Positions 1-5,689 of a DNA stretch of 10,120 bases are shown in pieces. Source of the DNA: an uncultured Desulfovibrio sp. (lineage in GTDB: Bacteria > Desulfobacterota > Desulfovibrionia > Desulfovibrionales > Desulfovibrionaceae). How positions within the stretch are numbered: position 1 is the first letter of the stretch; the number at the start of each line of letters is the position of its first letter. The notes under the pieces were generated by a model, which was not told where the DNA came from, searched no databases, and saw nothing but the letters and a program-made list of their open reading frames with translations. The translations under genes were made by a program, and so were the position numbers. The stretch lies in assembly GCA_900555975.1 (NCBI GenBank), contig USNI01000022.1, forward strand, positions 1-10,120, in the 5' to 3' direction.

Positions 1-20
1 CGCATAAGCGGGGCTTTTTG
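1..20 (-). terminator. Probable serS terminator, cut by the window edge
   Basis: On the minus strand, just past the serS stop, the sequence reads CAAAAAGCCCCGC, then TTAT, then GCG at the window end. The three visible bases after the loop are those needed to begin pairing back (GCCCCGC with GCGGGGC), and the A-run before the left arm would mirror a U-run after the right arm, as in bidirectional intrinsic terminators. Only half of the hairpin is visible, so the call depends on bases outside the window. Confidence 0.5.
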
Positions 21-35
21 ATTGCAAAGCGATCT

Positions 36-1319
36 TTACTTCTTCTTGGGAACCAGCTTATCCTTGCCGCCCATGTAGGGACGCAGCACCTGAGGAATGA
101 CGATGGAACCGTCTTCCTGCTGGTAGTTTTCGATGATGGCTACGAGAGAACGTCCGGTAGGCAGTCCGGAGCCGTTGAGGGTATGAACGAATTCAGGCTT
201 GCCGCCGCCCTTTGGACGGAAGCGGATGTTGGCGCGGCGGGCCTGGAAATCAACGCAGTTGGAGCAGGAGGAAATTTCGCGGTAGGTATTCTGTCCGGGC
301 AGCCAGACTTCCACATCATAGGTCTTGGCGGACCCGAAGCCCATGTCACCGGTGCAGAGCGTGATGGTGCGGTAGGGAAGTTCGAGCTTCTCCAGCAGAA
401 TTTCAGCGCAGCGGCGCATGTTTTCCAGCTCTTCCCATGATTTGTCGGGATGAGCAAAGCGGACCATTTCCACCTTGATGAACTGATGCTGGCGGATCAG
501 ACCACGGACGTCCTTGCCTGCGGAACCTGCTTCGGAGCGGAAGCAGGGGGTGCCGGCCGTGTAGCGCAGGGGCAGCTGATCCTCTTCAAGAATTTCTCCG
601 GCGTGAAGATTGGTGACGGGAACCTCGGCCGTAGGAATCAGGTAGTAATCCCAGGCGGGCATCTTGAACAGATCCTCCTCGAACTTGGGGAGCTGTCCTG
701 TTCCCTGCATGGTGGCGGCGTTCACCATGAAGGGAGGCAGAATTTCGGTAGCACCGAATTCCGTGGTCTGAGTGTCGAGATAGAAGTTCATGAGAGCGCG
801 TTCCATTCTGGCGAACACGCCGTGAGACACGCAGAAGCGGGATCCGGCCAGTTTGGCGCCGCGTTCGAAGTCAAGTCCTTTCTGAGCCGCGCCGACTTCA
901 AAGTGCTGTCTGGGCGGGAAGGAAAATTCGCGGGGGGTGCCCCAGCGATGGAGTTCCGGATTGTCGTTTTCGTCTACGCCGACGGGCACGGAGGCATCGG
1001 GAATGTTCGGGACCCGGAGCATCCACTGATAAACCTGATCCTTGATCTCGGAGGTCTCGGCATCCAGTTCCTTGATGCGGTCGGAAAGTTTGCCGAGTTC
1101 GGCGACCAGTTCGGAGGCGTCTTCGCCGGCGCGCTTTTTGCGGGCCACCTCGGCCGAATCTGCATTGCGCTTGCTCTTGAGTGTTTCCACTTCGGTGAGC
1201 GCGGCGCGGCGACGGGCATCAAGTTCAAGAAATTCGTCGACGGAAATGCTGGAATGGCGGTCGGCAAGAGCCTTGGCCACGACTTCGGGATGTTTCTGGA
1301 GAAGTTTGAGATCAAGCAT
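36..1319 (-). CDS. serS: Seryl-tRNA synthetase (class II aminoacyl-tRNA synthetase)
   Basis: SerS charges tRNA-Ser (and tRNA-Sec) with serine in the cytoplasm, using ATP. The 427-residue length is normal for the bacterial enzyme. Residues about 30-105 are the charged, Ala/Glu/Lys-rich segment that forms the long antiparallel coiled-coil arm gripping the tRNA long variable arm. The catalytic core shows the serine-binding TAE loop (230-232), class II motif 2 with FRSEAG (260-265) and the following RGLIRQHQF, and motif 3 with GSGLPTGR (383-390) ending in the conserved Arg390. The protein ends in a lysine tail. The ATG at 1319 has a GAGGA ribosome site about 8 bases upstream and gives the standard MLDL start. 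It has its own promoter and no operon partner in view. The sequence style matches Desulfovibrio-type SerS, which is the main clue to the host lineage. Identification is secure; nothing looks damaged. Confidence 0.98.
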   Translation of the reverse strand: MLDLKLLQKHPEVVAKALADRHSSISVDEFLELDARRRAALTEVETLKSKRNADSAEVARKKRAGEDASELVAELGKLSDRIKELDAETSEIKDQVYQWMLRVPNIPDASVPVGVDENDNPELHRWGTPREFSFPPRQHFEVGAAQKGLDFERGAKLAGSRFCVSHGVFARMERALMNFYLDTQTTEFGATEILPPFMVNAATMQGTGQLPKFEEDLFKMPAWDYYLIPTAEVPVTNLHAGEILEEDQLPLRYTAGTPCFRSEAGSAGKDVRGLIRQHQFIKVEMVRFAHPDKSWEELENMRRCAEILLEKLELPYRTITLCTGDMGFGSAKTYDVEVWLPGQNTYREISSCSNCVDFQARRANIRFRPKGGGKPEFVHTLNGSGLPTGRSLVAIIENYQQEDGSIVIPQVLRPYMGGKDKLVPKKK

Positions 1320-1387
1320 GGCTGATTTCCTCGAATCTGCGTGATATGCGGAAGGGCGTTGTGCCCGGGCATTTGAAAGGAACAGAT

Positions 1388-1416
1388 ATTCTAGCCCGAC
1401 AGCGTCGGAGCGTCAA
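1388..1416 (-). promoter_or_regulatory. Sigma-70 promoter of serS
   Basis: Minus-strand -35 TTGACG (1416-1411) and -10 TAGAAT (1393-1388) are separated by exactly 17 bases. Transcription would start near 1381, leaving a leader of about 60 nt before the serS ATG. That leader is too short for a T-box. The spacer contains a small dyad, CCGAC-AGC-GTCGG on the plus strand (1396-1408), which may be chance or an operator. It sits directly after the terminator of the upstream permease gene, as expected for an independent transcription unit. Confidence 0.8.
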
Positions 1417-1461
1417 TGTCGCCGGCAGGAGGCGCCATCTGCAGCCTGGAGGAACGACGTG

Positions 1462-1497
1462 AAAAGGCCTCTTTCGGTTTTATGCCGGAAGAGGCCT
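1462..1497 (-). terminator. Intrinsic terminator after the SLC13-like permease gene
   Basis: On the minus strand a 9-bp stem AGGCCTCTT/AAGAGGCCT (1489-1497 with 1465-1473) continues, after one mismatch, as CGG/CCG around a 7-nt loop, and is followed by TTTTC. It begins 21 bases past the permease stop codon and precedes the serS promoter, so it separates the two genes. Confidence 0.85.
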
Positions 1498-1518
1498 CGG
1501 AAAAAGAGGACCGTGGAG

Positions 1519-2988
1519 CTAGAAGAGCATCGGGCTCATGACGGCGACGACAACGCTCATAAGTGCCCAGGAAAGCAGAATGACAAGAGGAGATGATTTC
1601 CAGATGCTTCTGGTGCTGGCCCATTCATTGCCGTGCAGCAGCGCGGCAATGGAACTTGCCGCCGGAGTGAGAAAGGCCAGATGAACGCCCATGACGACCA
1701 TGATGACCGCAGGCTCGGCGCCGACCCCCATGTTGGAACAGTAGCTGAAGATGATCGGCATGAGTGCCACGCCGACGGCGCCGTTATTGATGAACTGCGT
1801 GAGAATGGTGGACAGCAGTCCCATGCAGACGGCAAAGAACATCGGTGAGTCTGTGCCGAACATCGGCTTCAGGATATCCATGAGGAAGGGAGTGATGCCG
1901 CTTGCGGGGTCTGCCATGGCTCCCGAGAGGGGTTGAACCATGGCCAGAATGAAGATGATGCCCCAGGCGACACCGTCGTCCACCATGGCCTTGAAGCGGA
2001 GCAGCGGTCTGCCGTTGATCCTGATGAAGCACATGATGCCGACAAGGAACATGCATATGCCGGTATTGCCGATGCTTTTGAGAAATCTGACGATGAGCAG
2101 ATCTTCGGGGAGAAAGGCGGGAATGAGCAGCAGGGCAACCAGTGCGAAGAGAAAGGCGAGGACGAGTTTCTGTACGCCGGAGAGCGTGAGACTCTGATCC
2201 TTGTCGAGCTTGTCGGCATTGAGATTCGCGAGTTTGCTGACGTCCGGACGGAAGACATATTTGCCGACGAGCAGGAAGAGCAGGGAGCAGAGCGTGCATA
2301 TGATCAGTGCCATGAACATGTATTTTGCATAATCGATATGGGTGCCGGACATGGTTTCATAGGTCCCCATCACGGTAAGCGCGGCCTGCTTGAAGGGAAT
2401 GAGGGCCATGCCGACCTGTGCGGCATAGACGATGCCGAAGACCATCATGGTCGGGTAGCCTTCGCCTTTTTTATAGCCGCATACATCGCATACGCCGTAC
2501 AGGATGCTCCAGCCTATGACGGCCGCGGGGGAGGCGCTGGTCAGACCGCCGAGAAGCATGATGGACACCAGAAACGTGTAGGTGAACAGCCAGGGTCTGC
2601 CGGCCACGGCCTTGCGGGTGATGAACCACAGAGAAATGAATTTCGACAGCCCGTAGTAGTTGATGGTGGCGCAGAACACGAAGATGAAGAACATCATGAC
2701 GACGATGGGATCGCCGAAGCTTCTGCCGAGCAGGGCGACGGGCTTCATGCCGCCGACGAGCATGAGTGCCAGCAGTCCGGCGATGCTCGGCCACAGGATG
2801 TCGATGAATATCCATCCGTAGAGTACGCCGAGAAAAATGCCGATGAGATTCATGCCGAGCGGCGTAAGCGGCTGAAGAGGGGGGAGCTGGCCGATGCCGA
2901 ACATGAGGGCAAGGCAGATGAGAGCATGGACGAAATACAGGATATTCGTCTTGTTGGACGTTGCCGTGGCGGAGTTGTTGTCAGCAAT
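1519..2988 (-). CDS. SLC13/DASS-like (ion transporter superfamily) permease
   Basis: This is an integral inner-membrane protein of 489 residues with about 11-12 hydrophobic segments. It has the two-fold layout of the ion transporter superfamily (DASS/SLC13, with ArsB and CitMHS relatives). Small-residue breaks of the kind that form re-entrant hairpin tips occur at GLTSASPAA (148-156) in the first half, and at FINNG (399-403) and TPAAS (441-445) in the second. Such proteins usually move di- or tricarboxylates, sulfate or related anions with Na+ or H+; the substrate here is unknown. The first ATG (2904) lies inside the first membrane helix and has no ribosome site. The frame continues upstream through coding-like sequence (IADNNSATATSNKTNILYF) to an ATT at 2988, with CAGGAG six bases before it, and no ATG, GTG or TTG is available before the stop at 3025-3027. 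I therefore take ATT as the start. The gene stands alone between a long gap and its own terminator. Family sure; exact subfamily not. Confidence 0.8.
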   Translation of the reverse strand: MADNNSATATSNKTNILYFVHALICLALMFGIGQLPPLQPLTPLGMNLIGIFLGVLYGWIFIDILWPSIAGLLALMLVGGMKPVALLGRSFGDPIVVMMFFIFVFCATINYYGLSKFISLWFITRKAVAGRPWLFTYTFLVSIMLLGGLTSASPAAVIGWSILYGVCDVCGYKKGEGYPTMMVFGIVYAAQVGMALIPFKQAALTVMGTYETMSGTHIDYAKYMFMALIICTLCSLLFLLVGKYVFRPDVSKLANLNADKLDKDQSLTLSGVQKLVLAFLFALVALLLIPAFLPEDLLIVRFLKSIGNTGICMFLVGIMCFIRINGRPLLRFKAMVDDGVAWGIIFILAMVQPLSGAMADPASGITPFLMDILKPMFGTDSPMFFAVCMGLLSTILTQFINNGAVGVALMPIIFSYCSNMGVGAEPAVIMVVMGVHLAFLTPAASSIAALLHGNEWASTRSIWKSSPLVILLSWALMSVVVAVMSPMLF

Positions 2989-3000
2989 GAGTTTCTCCTG
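2986..3000 (-). promoter_or_regulatory. Ribosome binding site with ATT start codon
   Basis: The minus strand reads CAGGAG, then AAACTC, then ATT, then GCTGACAAC. The Shine-Dalgarno match (AGGAG, 2995-2999) has a 6-nt spacer to ATT, whereas the ATG at 2904 is preceded by a C/T-rich stretch without any purine-rich site. This decides the start of the permease gene. An ATG mutated or misread to ATT would look the same. Confidence 0.7.
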
Positions 3001-3599
3001 ATGAAAAAGGAGTCGTATGGGAGTTTATTTCTGATCGATGGAAGAGCCGCAGGAATGGACAGAGCAGGGCTCCTTTTTTTATGCGCCGTCTTTCCGAAGT
3101 TCCATGCCCCGCCGTGAAAGTCATGCAATATGCGCCCTTCTCCGGCTGAGACGGATATGGACGGATCCGGCAGAACAGCGCGGTGCGGAGCGATACGGTT
3201 ATGCTTCCGCTGTCAGGTGGCGGCGTCATGCCTTCGTTGCTTTGCTGTCCATGAGGGCGTTGCCTCGGGAACAGGGAAGCGTGATGGAGAAAAGGCATGA
3301 AATCGTTTTAAGCGGAGGCCTTCTTCCGGGTGTACGAGGTGCTCTGTTGTCGGAAATATGATGAAGGTCTGATCTGATCATGGATGAGAACGGTGCACAA
3401 GGTTTCTGCCGGACATGACATTCCTATGCCTGACCGGGACGGTCGGAACATGCCGGAGTTCCGGTGTGGGGCTTGTATCCGGAATCATCAGAAGGCTGCG
3501 TTTCTGATGTCGCGCATGCATGAACGGTTCGGCGGAGCCGACATACGGGCGACAGAAAATCAAGGGGTAACTTGAACAAACCAAAGCGATAATTTCTTG

Positions 3600-3628
3600 T
3601 TTTTGTATGATCATACCATACAGAAAAA
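3600..3628. promoter_or_regulatory. Operator-like palindrome over a possible extended -10
   Basis: GTATGATCATAC (3605-3616) is a perfect 12-bp palindrome. It is nested in an overlapping inverted repeat TGTATG (3604-3609) / CATACA (3617-3622), flanked by T5 on the left and A5 on the right. On the minus strand it includes TGGTATGAT, which resembles an extended -10 element, so a bound repressor could block transcription toward the permease gene about 600 bases away. GntR-type regulators often bind GTAT...ATAC dyads, but no regulator gene is in the window. The -35 region is poor. Confidence 0.4.
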
Positions 3629-3643
3629 CGGGAGACGGTCGTG

Positions 3644-3655
3644 TCCGCATGCGGA
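3644..3655. repeat. Perfect 12-bp palindrome
   Basis: TCCGCATGCGGA is self-complementary over its full length and lies 27 bases from the operator-like palindrome at 3605-3616. It may be a second protein-binding site or chance; it has no loop and no T-run, so it is not a terminator. Confidence 0.4.
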
Positions 3656-3804
3656 TGCGTTCAGTGTATCCATGAGGATTTACGGTGATTCTGTGACTGT
3701 CCTGCGGAATTCCGAGGCGTATTTTTTCCGTCGGAACGTGAACGTCCGACGTCTTCCGAATCGGAAAACGGGGTCAGAGCCGTGCCGTCTTCGTCAGCAT
3801 CACA

Positions 3805-3842
3805 TGAAAAAGCGCCCTGCCTGTTTTCAGGACAGGGCGCTT
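3805..3842 (-). terminator. Intrinsic terminator closing the reductase/TRAP cluster
   Basis: The minus-strand RNA folds as AAGCGCCCTG, bulged base, CCTG, AAAA loop, CAGG, CAGGGCGCTT, followed by further T residues (TTTTTCA overall). That is a 10-bp outer stem plus a 4-bp inner stem with one bulge. It starts 26 bases beyond the stop codon at 3869, a classic strong rho-independent terminator. Confidence 0.93.
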
Positions 3843-3868
3843 GAACGGCTTATCGTTTTAAGGAGGCA

Positions 3869-5560
3869 TCAGACCTGCATGCGGAGCGGGAAGCGGAAGC
3901 CGATGGCGCCGGTGGGGCAGCTTGTACGGCAGTTGGCACAGTGCCAGCATTCGTCGCCGTGAGCCACTTCGGGACGGTCGAGTCCGTTGTCCAGATGCTT
4001 GAGTTCCAGCACATAGCCGGGACAGTCGTCCACGCAGGTGCCGCAGCCCTTGCAGTGACCGCAGTGCATGCAGCGGGCGGCTTCGATCTGAGCCTGTTCG
4101 GCAGTGTAGCCGGCATTGTTTTCCGTGAAGTCCATGTGGTTGACGCAGGCCTGCTTCTGAGGCTCGGTCTTCTCGTACTGGAGAATGCCGTAGATTTCTT
4201 CCACGGGCACCACATAGGGTTCCCTGGTTCCGGCCAGGTCGTCGCGGGCCACGATGGTGTTGTCGTCGCCGATGGCGTAGACGCGGGAGTGTTCACCGGT
4301 GAGCCAGGCGTGCACGCCGAAGGCGGCACGACGGCCGCCGCCGATGGCGGCAGCGATGGAGGCGGGACCGGAGGCCACGTCGCCGGCGGCGAAGATGCCT
4401 TCGACGGAGCTGGCCTGACTGCCGTTCACAACGATCCAGTTGCGGGGCGTGAGATCCACGCCGGCTTCGGTCATGAAGCCGAGATCCGTCTTCATGCCCA
4501 CGGCGAAGATGACGGTATCGCACTCCAGCGTGTGTTCGCCGCCTTCCACGGGCACGAGGGTAAGACGGCCCTTTTCGTCGAAGCGGCATTCCTGCACTTC
4601 AAAGTAGTCCACGCCAGCGGTCTTGCCGTCCTGGGTGCGGATGGCGGACATGGTGCAGGAATTGTGGATCTGGATGCCTTCTTCGGCAGCCTGAACGAGA
4701 TCTTCTTCAGGAGCGCGCATTTCACCGGCCTTTTCGAGGCAGATGACGTGCACTTCTTCCGCACCGAGACGGCGGGCCACGAAGGCAGCGTCGAAGCCGA
4801 CGCCGCCGCCGCCCATGACGACCACGCGCTTGCCCACTTCGGAACGCATGCCGAGAGATGCGGCGCGCAGGAATTCAACGGCCTTGACGGCGGTTTCCGA
4901 GCCGGGAATGGGCAGGCTGTTTTCCTTGGGCGTGCCGGTGGTGACGATGACGGCATCGTGGGCTGCGCGCACGTCGGCAAAGGAAATGTCGCGGCCTACC
5001 ATGGTATTGACGCGGGCACGGACGCCGACTTCGAGAATCCAGCCGATTTCGCGGTCGACGACGTCACGGGGCAGACGGAAGTCCGGCACACCGTAGCGGG
5101 TCATGCCGCCGAGTACGGGATTGGCTTCATAGACGGTGACGTCGTGGCCGAGAAGGGCCAGAAAGTAGGCGGCCGTAAGACCGGCGGGACCGCCGCCGAT
5201 GATGCCGACGCTTTTGCCCGTGGCGGGCCGACGCTTGAACAGCGCCGAACCGCAGGGAGCGTAGTCGAACACGGCGCGTTCAAGAGCGCGGGTGTTCACG
5301 CAGGCGTCATAGCCTGCGCGGTTGCAGTTGGACTGGCAGAAATGAGGGCAGACGCGTCCGGTCACGCCCGGGAAGGGGTTCTTGGCGCGCAGGTAACGCA
5401 GGGCTTCTGCGAAGTCTTCCTTTTCCACAAGAGCCTGCATCTTCTGGATGGAATTGCCCGCAGGGCAGAAGTGCTCGCACGGCGAGGTGCGGAACTGCTC
5501 CTTGAGGCTGTCGCCCATGACGATGGGCAGGGTTATTTCACGACTATATCTAGGCGGCAT
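3869..5560 (-). CDS. NAD(P)H oxidoreductase, GltD/NfnB-like, fused to an AprB-like two-cluster ferredoxin domain
   Basis: This is a cytoplasmic electron-transfer flavoprotein of 563 residues, likely passing electrons between NAD(P)H and the AprA-like flavoprotein encoded just upstream. Domains in order: an N-terminal iron-sulfur domain of the GltD/dihydropyrimidine dehydrogenase type with CEHFCP (Cys28, Cys32) and CPHFCQSNC (Cys71, 75, 79); an FAD fold with IGGGPAG (121-127); an NAD(P)-binding fold with GGGGVG (250-255); and the second FAD motif IFAAGDV (389-395). After the hallmark EAARCMHCG (493-501) comes CKGCGTCVDDCP (Cys503, 506, 509, 513), then CWHCANCRTSCP (Cys538, 541, 544, 548). These form two CxxCxxCxxxCP ferredoxin sites, the second closely resembling AprB. 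The start at 5560 has AAGGAG seven bases upstream; the longer frame to 5653 only translates the hairpin region between the genes. It is last in the cluster and followed by a terminator. Function as an electron-transfer partner is inferred; the direction of flow is unknown. Confidence 0.9.
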   Translation of the reverse strand: MPPRYSREITLPIVMGDSLKEQFRTSPCEHFCPAGNSIQKMQALVEKEDFAEALRYLRAKNPFPGVTGRVCPHFCQSNCNRAGYDACVNTRALERAVFDYAPCGSALFKRRPATGKSVGIIGGGPAGLTAAYFLALLGHDVTVYEANPVLGGMTRYGVPDFRLPRDVVDREIGWILEVGVRARVNTMVGRDISFADVRAAHDAVIVTTGTPKENSLPIPGSETAVKAVEFLRAASLGMRSEVGKRVVVMGGGGVGFDAAFVARRLGAEEVHVICLEKAGEMRAPEEDLVQAAEEGIQIHNSCTMSAIRTQDGKTAGVDYFEVQECRFDEKGRLTLVPVEGGEHTLECDTVIFAVGMKTDLGFMTEAGVDLTPRNWIVVNGSQASSVEGIFAAGDVASGPASIAAAIGGGRRAAFGVHAWLTGEHSRVYAIGDDNTIVARDDLAGTREPYVVPVEEIYGILQYEKTEPQKQACVNHMDFTENNAGYTAEQAQIEAARCMHCGHCKGCGTCVDDCPGYVLELKHLDNGLDRPEVAHGDECWHCANCRTSCPTGAIGFRFPLRMQV

Positions 5561-5587
5561 GATAATACTCCTTGAGTGACTGGTCCG

Positions 5588-5671
5588 CTCCCGGAGTCCG
5601 GGAGGGCGGCAGCCGGAGTCTGACTCCGGCGCCGGGAAGCTGTCGCGGGGCACTGTCGCCCCGACGGACAG
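5588..5671 (-). repeat. Three GC-rich hairpins between the two oxidoreductase genes
   Basis: The 129-base gap holds three hairpins in a row. CTCCCGG/CCGGGAG has a 3-nt loop (5588-5604). GCCGGAGT/ACTCCGGC is an 8-bp stem with a 3-nt loop (5612-5630, each arm able to extend by one base). GTCG-C-GGGGC/GCCCCGAC has one bulge (5642-5665), and CTGTC/GACAG (5640-5644, 5667-5671) is available around it. None is followed by a T-run on the minus strand, so they are not ordinary terminators. They more likely act on mRNA processing, stability or relative expression within the operon. Confidence 0.65.
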
Positions 5672-5689
5672 TTTCGAAAGGAAAAGGCT

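Larger units (their letters stand above)
2989..3804. other. Long intergenic region without a convincing gene
   Basis: About 815 bases lie between the SLC13-like permease and the end of the reductase cluster. Short open frames here on both strands (for example 3038-3361 plus and 3378-3650 minus) encode proteins of random composition without recognisable motifs or ribosome sites, so I do not call them. The stretch is more AT-rich around 3560-3630 and holds perfect palindromes at 3605-3616 and 3644-3655. Hairpin-forming dyads occur at 3432-3444, 3453-3464, 3729-3751 and 3754-3766. It probably carries the control region and a long leader of the permease gene. I found no sigma-70 promoter I would defend close to the permease start. 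Confidence 0.6.

Noticed and set aside
3047..3080. Possible plus-strand terminator ending in T7
   Set aside because: The only stems available (GAGC/GCTC, or GAGCC/GGCTC with a long loop) are weak, and no plus-strand gene ends nearby.
1933..3117. 394-codon plus-strand open frame opposite the SLC13-like permease
   Set aside because: Antisense to a clear membrane protein; very rich in Glu, Asp, His and Gly as expected from reverse-complementing hydrophobic codons.
3038..3361. 107-codon plus-strand frame in the intergenic gap
   Set aside because: No ribosome site, random Arg/Ser/Pro-rich composition and no motif; overlapping frames on the other strand look equally random.
3378..3650. 90-codon minus-strand frame in the intergenic gap
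   Set aside because: No motif or ribosome site, and it runs through the operator-like palindrome.
3729..3751. CGTCGGA/TCCGACG hairpin considered as a second terminator for the cluster
   Set aside because: The adjacent homopolymer is an A-run, not a T-run, in the minus-strand RNA, and the real terminator at 3805-3842 already precedes it.
3941..5575. 544-codon plus-strand open frame opposite the GltD/AprB-like gene
   Set aside because: It is an antisense shadow created by GC-rich codon use; composition is low-complexity Ala/Gly/His/Asp and no family motif is present, while the minus strand has clear motifs.
5561..5653. 31-residue N-terminal extension of the GltD/AprB-like protein
   Set aside because: It translates the hairpin-rich gap, has no ribosome site, and the ATG at 5560 has AAGGAG at good spacing.
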